Shown here: positions 1 to 6,432 of the stretch, one piece after another
Layout of the letters: every line of letters begins with the position of its first letter
How positions within the stretch are numbered: the stretch's first letter is position 1
Assembly: GCA_045544955.1 (NCBI GenBank)
Contig: JAZPZY010000015.1
Span: 1-8,627 of the forward strand
Reading direction: 5' to 3'
Length of the DNA stretch: 8,627 bases
From: SIG701 sp045544955
GTDB lineage: Bacteria; Bacillota; Clostridia; Oscillospirales; CAG-272
Position numbers and translations under genes: made by a program
The notes under the pieces: model-generated
Seen by the model: only the letters and a program-made list of their open reading frames with translations
Told to the model about the DNA's origin: nothing
Database searches by the model: none

Positions 1-1
1 C

Positions 2-799
2 ACGGGTACCGGTGACATGGTATATCTGATGGCCGCCCAGGCAGGCGTGGTCATCGTTGACACCGCTCTGTCTCCGCTGGCAAACGGTACCTCCCAGCCC
101 GCTACCGAATCTCTGGTAGCCACCATGATGGGCACGGAGCGTGATACAGGTCTGGATCTGGAGCTGCTCAGCAAGGCAGCCGCCCATTTCCGCGGCATAG
201 CCAAGAAGCTCACCGATTCCGGTGATCTGAACGCTAAAGTACTGAGCGTAGACACCAACACCCTGCTCTATCAGGTTCCCGGCGGCATGCTGTCCAACCT
301 GATCTCCCAGCTGAAAAAAGCAAACGCCGAGGACAAGTACTACGAGGTGCTGGCAGAAGTACCGCGTGTCCGCAAAGACTTCGGCTATCCGCCGCTGGTA
401 ACGCCTACGAGCCAGATCGTGGGTACCCAGGCCGTTCTGAACGTGCTTGCCGGCGAACGGTACAAGATGATCCCCAAGGAGTCGAAAGCCGTGCTCCGCG
501 GTGAGTACGGTCGTCTCCCGGCTCCCGTAAACGAAGAGGTGCGCAAGAAAGCCATCGGCGACGACGAAGTAATCGAGTGCCGGCCGGCCGATCTTCTGAA
601 GCCGGAGCTTGAAAAGTACCGTGAAGAAGCAAAAGATCTTGCCCGCTGCGAAGAGGATGTGCTCAGCTACGCTCTCTTCCCGCAGGTAGCAACCGATTTC
701 CTCAAGAATAAATACAATCCGCAGCCCAAGGAAGCACCCGCACCGGCAGCCGATGCGAATGCACCCCGCGAATTGTATGTAGAAGATCTGTCCGTATAA
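2..799 (+). CDS. oadA: Biotin-dependent carboxyltransferase subunit, C-terminal part (oxaloacetate decarboxylase alpha / pyruvate carboxylase B type), 5'-truncated
   Basis: The reading frame is open from base 2, so the gene begins outside the window; the ATG at 17 is internal. The 265 visible residues begin with TGTGDM, which aligns with the stretch right after the zinc-binding HxH motif of the carboxyltransferase TIM barrel; the His ligands themselves lie off the left edge. Next come the family hallmark segments VDTALSPLANGTSQP and, near residue 155, AGERYKMIPKE, then GEYGRLPAPVN, CRPADLL and SYALFPQVA, all typical of the conserved PYC/OADA domain. The family moves CO2 between oxaloacetate (or another keto/acyl-CoA substrate) and biotin. 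The protein ends in a short Pro/Ala-rich tail and ELYVEDLSV, with no biotinoyl domain and no AMKM motif, so the biotin carrier must be a separate polypeptide. Oxaloacetate decarboxylase, pyruvate carboxylase subunit B and the transcarboxylase 5S subunit cannot be told apart from this fragment. The family assignment is secure. Confidence 0.93.
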   Translation, partial: TGTGDMVYLMAAQAGVVIVDTALSPLANGTSQPATESLVATMMGTERDTGLDLELLSKAAAHFRGIAKKLTDSGDLNAKVLSVDTNTLLYQVPGGMLSNLISQLKKANAEDKYYEVLAEVPRVRKDFGYPPLVTPTSQIVGTQAVLNVLAGERYKMIPKESKAVLRGEYGRLPAPVNEEVRKKAIGDDEVIECRPADLLKPELEKYREEAKDLARCEEDVLSYALFPQVATDFLKNKYNPQPKEAPAPAADANAPRELYVEDLSV

Positions 800-845
800 G
801 AAAGACGGATCTCCTCAAAAGCGAGGTATACCAATGATTATGAGT

Positions 846-964
846 GCAGACAGAATCCGAAAAACCAACTGGAATACGATGATGGCCGAAGACTCCCCTT
901 GTACCAACGCAAGGGGCGGTCTTGCCGTGCCTCTTCTCTGTTTTATTCGGTGGATTCTGTCTGC
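846..964. repeat. 119-base element bounded by a perfect 13-base inverted repeat
   Basis: GCAGACAGAATCC at 846-858 is the exact reverse complement of GGATTCTGTCTGC at 952-964. After a three-base bulge, GAA (859-861) can also pair with TTC (946-948), extending the base stem. The enclosed 93 bases contain another strong hairpin (890-922). As RNA this makes a long closing stem with an internal arm. The right arm is followed within three bases by TTTT (967-970), so the structure might end transcription of the upstream carboxyltransferase gene. A structured regulatory RNA, or a small non-autonomous mobile element with terminal inverted repeats, is also possible; no flanking target-site duplication is evident. 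The pairing is directly visible; the role is not known. Confidence 0.6.
890..922 (+). promoter_or_regulatory. Nested hairpin with competing alternative stem
   Basis: AGAC (890-893) pairs with GTCT (919-922), and CCCCTTG (895-901) pairs perfectly with CAAGGGG (910-916) around an eight-base loop. One base on the left and two on the right form a small internal bulge. A competing stem is also available: GCAAG (909-913) can pair with CTTGC (921-925). The two stems are mutually exclusive, because 910-913 takes part in both. Such competition is typical of attenuators and riboswitch expression platforms, but no uridine tract directly follows, so terminator function is not supported. The arm sits inside the 846-964 inverted repeat. 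Confidence 0.5.
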
Positions 965-1101
965 CCTTTTCGCATTTACATCCCAAAAAGTCCGGATAAC
1001 GGAACAAAGGAACGAATGGAAAGGTAACTTAAAAAACCGTCGTTTTTTGCGGTAATATAAGTTTCCCTCATTTTTGAGCGATTTCGGTTTCTAAGATCCG
1101 T

Positions 1102-1113
1102 CAGTCCGGACTG
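1102..1113. promoter_or_regulatory. Perfect 12-base palindrome, possible operator
   Basis: CAGTCCGGACTG reads the same on both strands and lies about 100 bases before the first array gene. It is followed by TTTTT (1114-1118) and then a -10-like TATAAG (1118-1123). A loopless palindrome of this size suits a dimeric regulator binding as DNA better than an RNA hairpin: with a four-base loop only four pairs would remain, too few for a terminator. A partial similarity, CCGGACAGTT, recurs at 1167-1176. The operator role is inference from symmetry and position. Confidence 0.3.
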
Positions 1114-1163
1114 TTTTTATAAGCAACTCCCTATCGCTATCCCCTTTTTACTTTCGAAAATCC

Positions 1164-1187
1164 CTGCCGGACAGTTCCGTACGGCAG
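1164..1187 (+). promoter_or_regulatory. 5'-leader hairpin upstream of the first array gene
   Basis: CTGCCG (1164-1169) pairs with CGGCAG (1182-1187) around a 12-base loop. The stem ends 11 bases before the AGGAG Shine-Dalgarno sequence (1199-1203) of the gene starting at 1211. If transcribed, it would be the last secondary structure before the ribosome binding site and could stabilise the leader or modulate initiation. Six GC-rich pairs are suggestive but could occur by chance. Confidence 0.3.
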
Positions 1188-1210
1188 ATATTATAAACAG
1201 GAGATATACC

Positions 1211-2497
1211 ATGATAACCATCAAAGCAACGAAATACAGCGAAGCGCGCGAAGACGGCGTTGCTGAAAAATACACCCATGGATATAGGGACAGAGAAGGT
1301 CTTACCCGTATTGAATCCTGCACTTATCAGTCCACCAGCGATTTTTCCGACGGAAAAAAGCAGCGTATCAGCCACGACAACGGAAAAACGTGGGGTGAAT
1401 GGGAAGACGTATACGAACAAAGCGGCTTTGAAACCCACGGTTCCAATGAACGGATCTTCCCCGCCCGCATTCAGGGCGTCTGGAATCCGGTGCACAAGCA
1501 TTACGTAGGCGTTGCCACCTCCCGAATTTTTAACGGCAATCACATCGATGCCTATCAGAAAATGTGGGCAGGTGAAAGAGGCTACACAGCCGATCATGCC
1601 TACCTTGGTTTCCGTACGGAGGACGGCCAGCAGAAACACCAGCTTGTGAAGTACGAGGAGGGTGCGGACTTTGACAGCGAAAATCCGCTGCATCCGGATC
1701 ATTTCTTCAAAAACAACTGCCAGGCCGGCACAAATCTGCTTGTTGAGGAATCGGGCGATATCCTCTTTCCCATCGGTGTACGGGTAGCCAAGTGCTGTGA
1801 AATCGCCGGCGTGGACGTAAAGGAGTACTGTGCCTCCTCCCCGCTTATAATCCGCAACATGATCGTCATGCGCGGTGTGTGGAACGGCGAGGGTTATGAT
1901 CTGACGCCCTCAAGACCCATTCTTATTTCCGATCTGCAATCCTCCCGCGGCATTGATGAGCCGGCTATCGCAAAACTGAAATCCGGCCGGATCCTTATCG
2001 TTTTCCGGGGTGCCAACACGCAGCTTCCCAAATGGAACAGCCGTATTGAGCCGGGCACGCCTGCATTCAAATGGTATACCTATTCCGACGACGGCGGCAA
2101 AACCTTCGTCCCGCCCATGCCCTGGCACTTCGATGATGGCGAGGTGATCTACTCCCCTGCAAGCATCGCCCGCTTCTGGCGTGACGAACGCAACGGACGG
2201 CTCTACTGGATCGGCAACATCACCGACCATAAGATCTTCAAAGGAAGCTTTCCCCGCTTCCCACTGTGCATCGTAGAAGTGGACGAAACCTACGGCACGG
2301 CAAAAAAGGGATCCTTTACCGTCATCGACACACAACGTGAAGGCGAGCCCAATACCGTACAGCTTTCCAACTTCAACGTCCTGCAGGATCGGGAAACGGG
2401 ACATCTGGAAATCCGGCTCAATAAGATCGGGCAATTCCCCGGTCCGCTGAAATTCAAATCGGAGTCCTGGCACTACGAGATCATTCTGCCGGACTGA
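1211..2497 (+). CDS. Sialidase-like Asp-box (BNR) protein, array member 1 (Sia1)
   Basis: This is a 428-residue predicted cytoplasmic protein: the N-terminus (MITIKATKYSEARED) has no signal peptide and there are no membrane segments. Two Asp-boxes (S-x-D-x-G-x-T-W/F), the turn motif of sialidase beta-propellers, lie at residues 54-61 and 292-299. E250 in an IDEP motif is followed 16 residues later by R266 in VFRG; that spacing matches the general-base Glu and second triad Arg of GH33 sialidases. The canonical FRIP motif, the acid/base Asp and the Tyr nucleophile were not identified with confidence. Blocks shared across the array are WNPVHKH (91-97), KCC (194-196), RIEPGTP (278-284), HFDDGEVIYS (306-315) and LYWIGNIT (331-338). 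The start is supported by AGGAG at 1199-1203. It is first in the array and closest to Sia5. A sialidase-type glycosidase is the best guess; the substrate is unknown. Confidence 0.87.
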   Translation: MITIKATKYSEAREDGVAEKYTHGYRDREGLTRIESCTYQSTSDFSDGKKQRISHDNGKTWGEWEDVYEQSGFETHGSNERIFPARIQGVWNPVHKHYVGVATSRIFNGNHIDAYQKMWAGERGYTADHAYLGFRTEDGQQKHQLVKYEEGADFDSENPLHPDHFFKNNCQAGTNLLVEESGDILFPIGVRVAKCCEIAGVDVKEYCASSPLIIRNMIVMRGVWNGEGYDLTPSRPILISDLQSSRGIDEPAIAKLKSGRILIVFRGANTQLPKWNSRIEPGTPAFKWYTYSDDGGKTFVPPMPWHFDDGEVIYSPASIARFWRDERNGRLYWIGNITDHKIFKGSFPRFPLCIVEVDETYGTAKKGSFTVIDTQREGEPNTVQLSNFNVLQDRETGHLEIRLNKIGQFPGPLKFKSESWHYEIILPD

Positions 2498-2530
2498 CCG
2501 GCAATCTGTAAACGCCTGCAGGAGGTATCT

Positions 2531-3808
2531 ATGCTAACAGTTAAAGCAACGAAATACAAGGACGCGCGTGAAGATGCAGTCGCTGAACTGTACTTCCGCC
2601 GGTATGTCGGCAAGGACGGTGTCACGCTGGTTGAAAACCGGGCACTGGAGGCCACCTCCGACTTTGCCCACGCCGAGCATCAGCGAATCAGCCCGGACAA
2701 CGGCAGAACCTGGGGTGAATGGAAAGACGTATCCGAAGAAACGCTGGAAGTATACGGCGTTCACGAAAGACGTCCTCCGTACACGCAGAAAGAATTCTGG
2801 AATCCGGTGCATAAGCATTACGTGAGCATTTCCATGGACCGCATCTTCCGTGAGGGGCATGAGTTTGCCCTTTCCCACATCTGGAACTATAACGGTCCTT
2901 CCACCCTCTCCGATCACACCTATATCGGCGTGCATATCGAAGGCAAGGAGAAATTCTACCAACTGGTAGCCTACGAGGACGGCGCGGAATTTGATCCCGA
3001 GGATCCCATAAATCCCGAATATTTCTCCAAGAACACCGCCTACCGGGGCATGAATCTGGTATTTGCCGATAACGGCGACATCATTTTCCCCATCGGCGTT
3101 TCCGTAGTAAAGTGCTGCAACATACTGGGGATCGACAGAAACGAGATCTTCCCCTCCAAGCCCCAGAAGGGACTTATCGTAGTGCGCGGTGCCTGGAACG
3201 GCGAAAAGTACGATTTCACCTACTCCCGTCCGGTGGTAATCTCCGACCTGCAGTCCTCCCGCGGTGTGGATGAACCCACCATTGCCCTGCTCAAATCCGG
3301 CAGAATCGTGGTCGTCTTCCGCGGCGCTTACTACATGAACGAGGTTTGGAAAACCCGCATCGAGCCGGGCACGCCGGCATTCAAATGGTACACATGGTCC
3401 GATGACGGCGGCAAGACTTTCACGCCGCCCATGCCGTGGCATTTTGACGACGGCGAGGTGATCTATTCCTCCGCCAGCATCTCCCACTTCGTACGCAGTG
3501 AGAAGAACGGCAAATTGTACTGGATCGGCAACATTACCGGTCACAAGGTCTACGAAAACAATCCCCGCTGGCCCCTCCAGATCGTGGAAGTAGACGAAAC
3601 CTACGGCACGGCGAAAAAAGAATCCTATACGGTAATCGATACCCGGCGGGAAGGCGAAGGCGTAAACGTTCAGCTTTCCAACTTTGATATTCTGCAGAAC
3701 CGGGAGACCGGCAATATCGAAGTCCGGCTGACGAAATACAGCCAGTTCCCGGGGAAGCCAACCTATATGGCGGAACCATGGGTATATGAAATCACCGTTG
3801 ACGACTGA
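2531..3808 (+). CDS. Sialidase-like Asp-box (BNR) protein, array member 2 (Sia2)
   Basis: This 425-residue homologue of Sia1 begins 33 bases after it, behind a full AGGAGG (2520-2525) five bases before the ATG. Asp-boxes are at 54-61 (SPDNGRTW) and 290-297 (SDDGGKTF). The Glu/Arg pair is E248 and R264. WNPVHKH is at 90-96 and KCC at 194-196. It is the most divergent of the complete members in the N-terminal third: residues 62-89 read DVSEETLEVYGVHERRPP and onward, where the others keep YE(E/Q)SG, and FSD is replaced by FAH at 45-47. Its central segment after KCC (NILGIDRNEIFPSKPQKG) is shared with Sia3 rather than with Sia1 and Sia5. There is no signal peptide. It probably shares the fold and general chemistry with its neighbours but has altered specificity, since the first-blade loop differs most. 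Confidence 0.87.
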   Translation: MLTVKATKYKDAREDAVAELYFRRYVGKDGVTLVENRALEATSDFAHAEHQRISPDNGRTWGEWKDVSEETLEVYGVHERRPPYTQKEFWNPVHKHYVSISMDRIFREGHEFALSHIWNYNGPSTLSDHTYIGVHIEGKEKFYQLVAYEDGAEFDPEDPINPEYFSKNTAYRGMNLVFADNGDIIFPIGVSVVKCCNILGIDRNEIFPSKPQKGLIVVRGAWNGEKYDFTYSRPVVISDLQSSRGVDEPTIALLKSGRIVVVFRGAYYMNEVWKTRIEPGTPAFKWYTWSDDGGKTFTPPMPWHFDDGEVIYSSASISHFVRSEKNGKLYWIGNITGHKVYENNPRWPLQIVEVDETYGTAKKESYTVIDTRREGEGVNVQLSNFDILQNRETGNIEVRLTKYSQFPGKPTYMAEPWVYEITVDD

Positions 3809-3836
3809 ACGCCAAAGAGACTAAAGGAGTAAGACA

Positions 3837-5105
3837 ATGATTGTAAAAGCAACGAAATACGCCGACGCCCGTGAGGACGGCTACATCGAAACATACAGAA
3901 AATACTACAAGGACCGGGAAGGCCTCACCCTGTATGAAGCGTGCAACTTCCGCAGTTCCTCCGACTTCTCCGACGATATCAAAGAACGGGTAAGCCACGA
4001 CAACGGAAAGACTTGGAGCGAATGGCGGGGCATCTACGAAGAAAGCGGCTTTGAAAAGCATCCGCCCCACGAACGCCTCTTTCCCAGCGATATGAATATG
4101 ATCTGGAATCCGGTACATAAGCATTACGTTGGCATTGGCATCTCCCGCATTTTTATAAACGGTCATGAATACGCATACAGCAAGCTGTGGAACAGCACCG
4201 AGCGTACTCTCTCCGACCACTCGCATATTGGCGTGCGGGAAGAAGGCGGCGAGACCAGATTCTCTCTCATCAAATACGAGGAAGGCGACGATTTCGATCC
4301 TGCCGACCCCTTGAAAGAATCCCATTTTTCCCGGAACAATTCCATGCCCGGTCAGAATATCGTGATCGACGAAAACGGTGACATTCTCTTCCCCATCGGC
4401 GTGTCCGTGGTAAAGTGCTGCCAGATTCTGGGTATTGACAGAAACGAGGTCTTCCCCTCCAAGCCCCAGAGAGGTCTCATCGTCATGCGGGGCGTATGGA
4501 ACGGCAAAGAATATGAATTCACCCCCTCCCGTCCGGTTGTGATCTCGGATCTCCAATCCTCCCGCGGCATGGATGAACCCACCATCGCAAAGCTCAAATC
4601 CGGCAGAATCCTGGTTATCTTCCGCGGTGCGTATTACATGAACAAAGCGTGGAACACCCGCATTGAACCCGGTACGCCCGGATTTAAGTGGTACACCTAT
4701 TCCGACGACGGCGGCAAGACCTTCACGCCTGCCATGCCCTGGCATTTTGACGACGGCGAGGTCATCTACTCCTCCTCCAGTTATTCCATGCTCTTCCGCG
4801 GTGAGCAGAACGGCAAACTGTACTGGATCGGCAACATCACCGGACACAAGGTATACGAAAACTTCCCCCGCTATCCTCTGCAGATCGTAGAGGTAGACGA
4901 AACCTACGGTACGGCGAAAAAAGCGTCCTACACAGTGATCGACGACCGGAGAGAGGGCGAGGGCGAAAAGGTACAGCTTTCCAACTTTGATCTGATGCAG
5001 AACCGGGAAACGGGACATCTGGAAGTATTCCTCACCAAATCCGGTCAGTTCCCGGGCAAACCATGGAAGGCGGAAGCCTGGCACTACGAAATTACGCTCG
5101 AGTAA
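3837..5105 (+). CDS. Sialidase-like Asp-box (BNR) protein, array member 3 (Sia3)
   Basis: This 422-residue member follows Sia2 after 28 bases, with AAAGGAG at 3823-3829. Asp-boxes are at 53-60 (SHDNGKTW) and 289-296. E247 and R263 keep the 16-residue GH33-type spacing; WNPVHKH is at 90-96 and KCC at 193-195. It shares EKHPPHERLFP, VGIGISRIF and RNNSMPGQNIVI with Sia4. By hand count about 69 substitutions and one indel separate the two (about 84% identity), concentrated in the first 250 residues. Residues 272-338 are identical to the matching stretch of Sia4. Tandem duplication of one gene into Sia3 and Sia4 is the natural explanation. No signal peptide or transmembrane segment is visible. Sialidase-like glycosidase is the best assignment; the reaction is unproven. 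Confidence 0.87.
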   Translation: MIVKATKYADAREDGYIETYRKYYKDREGLTLYEACNFRSSSDFSDDIKERVSHDNGKTWSEWRGIYEESGFEKHPPHERLFPSDMNMIWNPVHKHYVGIGISRIFINGHEYAYSKLWNSTERTLSDHSHIGVREEGGETRFSLIKYEEGDDFDPADPLKESHFSRNNSMPGQNIVIDENGDILFPIGVSVVKCCQILGIDRNEVFPSKPQRGLIVMRGVWNGKEYEFTPSRPVVISDLQSSRGMDEPTIAKLKSGRILVIFRGAYYMNKAWNTRIEPGTPGFKWYTYSDDGGKTFTPAMPWHFDDGEVIYSSSSYSMLFRGEQNGKLYWIGNITGHKVYENFPRYPLQIVEVDETYGTAKKASYTVIDDRREGEGEKVQLSNFDLMQNRETGHLEVFLTKSGQFPGKPWKAEAWHYEITLE

Positions 5106-5132
5106 TTTCACCCGTACCACCAGGAGGCTATT

Positions 5133-6404
5133 ATGATTGTAAAAGCAACAAAACTGGCAGACGCCAGAAACGACGGAACCATTGAGAATTACAAGAAAGT
5201 ATACCGGGACAGAGAGGGACTTACCCTCATCGAAACCCGCCGCTACCAGAGTTCCTCCGACTTCGCAGACGATATCAAGGAACGGGTGAGTCCGGACAAC
5301 GGACGCACCTGGAGTGAATGGAGAGACGTGTATGAGGAAAGCGGCTATGAAAAGCATCCGCCCCACGAGCGCCTGTTTCCAAACGACATGGATACCATCT
5401 GGAATCCGGTACACAAGCATTATGTGGGTATCGGGATCTCCCGCATTTTCCTGAACGGTCACAAATACGCATACAGCAGAATCTATAACAGTGTAGAACC
5501 CACCCTTTCCGACCACTCCATTATCGGTGTACGCGAGGAAGGCGGTCCGCTCCGCTTCTCTCTGGTAAAATACGAGGAGGGCGACGATTTCGATCCGGCA
5601 GACCCTCTCAAGGAATCCCACTATTTCCGCAACAACTCCATGCCCGGTCAGAATATCGTCATCAACGATGCCGGCGACATCTTCTTCCCCATCGGCGCGC
5701 CGGTGGGCAAGTGCTGCGAAATGGCAGGGCTTGACGTAAAGGAAGTATTCCCCTCCAATCCCCGGCTGCGCGGCCTGATCGTCATGCACGGCGTATGGAA
5801 CGGCACGGAGTATGAATTCACCCCCTCCCGCCCGGTTGTAATTTCGGACCGCCAGTCCTCCCGGGGTATGGATGAGCCTACCATCGCCCTGCTCAAATCC
5901 GGCAGAATTCTGGTGGTATTCCGCGGTGCGTATTACATAAACAAATCCTGGAATACCCGCATCGAGCCCGGCACGCCCGGTTTCAAGTGGTACACATATT
6001 CCGACGACGGCGGCAAGACCTTCACGCCTGCCATGCCCTGGCACTTTGACGACGGTGAGGTTATCTACTCCTCCTCCAGTTACTCCATGCTCTTCCGCGG
6101 TGAGCAGAATGGCAAACTGTACTGGATCGGCAACATCACCGGGCACAAAATCTACGAGAACAACCCCCGCTGGCCTCTGCAGATCGTGGAGGTTGACGAA
6201 ACCTACGGCACGGCGAAAAAAGCATCCTATACCGTAATTGATACCCGCCGGGAAGGAGAAGGTGAAAAGGTACAACTTTCCAACTTTGACATGTTCCAAA
6301 ACCGTGAAACCGGTCATCTGGAACTGTTTCTCACCAAATCCGATCAGTTCCCGGGGGAAAGATGGAAAGCCGAACCCTGGCACTACGAAATTATTTTGGA
6401 ATAA
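5133..6404 (+). CDS. Sialidase-like Asp-box (BNR) protein, array member 4 (Sia4)
   Basis: This 423-residue near-duplicate of Sia3 starts after a 27-base gap, with AGGAGG at 5122-5127. Asp-boxes are at 53-60 (SPDNGRTW) and 290-297; the catalytic-type pair is E248/R264, and KCC is at 193-195. It looks like a mosaic. Most of the protein follows Sia3, but after KCC it reads EMAGLDVKEVFPSNPRLRG, resembling EIAGVDVKE and EIAGVDVNE of Sia1 and Sia5, and its loop length is intermediate. Two replacements are unique to it in otherwise fixed positions: Arg for Leu/Lys-Gln context in SDRQSSRG (codon CGC, 5849-5851) and His for Arg/Lys-type position in VMHG. It has the same fold and a closely related function to Sia3; cytoplasmic. 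Confidence 0.87.
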   Translation: MIVKATKLADARNDGTIENYKKVYRDREGLTLIETRRYQSSSDFADDIKERVSPDNGRTWSEWRDVYEESGYEKHPPHERLFPNDMDTIWNPVHKHYVGIGISRIFLNGHKYAYSRIYNSVEPTLSDHSIIGVREEGGPLRFSLVKYEEGDDFDPADPLKESHYFRNNSMPGQNIVINDAGDIFFPIGAPVGKCCEMAGLDVKEVFPSNPRLRGLIVMHGVWNGTEYEFTPSRPVVISDRQSSRGMDEPTIALLKSGRILVVFRGAYYINKSWNTRIEPGTPGFKWYTYSDDGGKTFTPAMPWHFDDGEVIYSSSSYSMLFRGEQNGKLYWIGNITGHKIYENNPRWPLQIVEVDETYGTAKKASYTVIDTRREGEGEKVQLSNFDMFQNRETGHLELFLTKSDQFPGERWKAEPWHYEIILE

Positions 6405-6417
6405 TATATACAAAATT

Positions 6418-6423
6418 AGGAGG
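6418..6423 (+). promoter_or_regulatory. Ribosome binding site fixing the start of array member 5
   Basis: AGGAGG lies nine bases before the ATG at 6433. The same frame is open upstream to an ATG at 6238, which would give a protein 65 residues longer. That extension overlaps the end of Sia4 out of frame, has no Shine-Dalgarno sequence of its own and does not match the N-termini of the other array members. The ATG at 6433 begins MITVNAIKYREARED, which aligns with all siblings, so this site decides the start. Confidence 0.85.
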
Positions 6424-6432
6424 AATTTTCTT

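Larger units (their letters stand above)
800..1210. other. 411-base intergenic region with secondary-structure elements, no convincing gene
   Basis: This gap separates the carboxyltransferase gene from the sialidase-like array. It contains the inverted-repeat element at 846-964, a 12-base palindrome at 1102-1113, a hairpin at 1164-1187 and the ribosome binding site of the first array gene (AGGAG, 1199-1203). An open frame of 73 codons at 834-1055 is preceded by a GAGGT (823-827), but it runs straight through the structured element and resembles no protein I know. I found no convincing -35/-10 pair. TAATAT (1053-1058) and TATAAG (1118-1123) are AT-rich -10-like hexamers without a recognisable -35 box 17 bases upstream. 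Since the gap is long and the array genes are tightly packed, the array promoter most likely lies here, but I cannot place it. Confidence 0.7.

Noticed and set aside
784..832. Terminator right after the carboxyltransferase gene
   Set aside because: Only a short, bulged pairing (AGATC 784-788 with GATCT 808-812), a four-pair CCTC/GAGG stem and an eight-base palindrome (825-832) are present, and no uridine tract follows. This is too weak to call a terminator.
1031..1048. AAAAAAC / GTTTTTT inverted repeat as an intrinsic terminator
   Set aside because: The seven-pair stem is almost entirely A-T with a four-base loop and lacks the GC-rich stem a terminator needs. A chance AT-rich symmetry is more likely.
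1188..1197. ATATTATAAA just before Sia1 as a -10 promoter box
   Set aside because: It lies immediately before the ribosome binding site at 1199-1203, which would leave essentially no leader for that site, and there is no -35-like hexamer at the proper distance.
6238..6432. 65-codon upstream extension of Sia5 from an ATG at 6238
   Set aside because: It overlaps Sia4 out of frame, has no ribosome binding site, and has no counterpart in the five siblings. The AGGAGG at 6418-6423 and homology fix the start at 6433.
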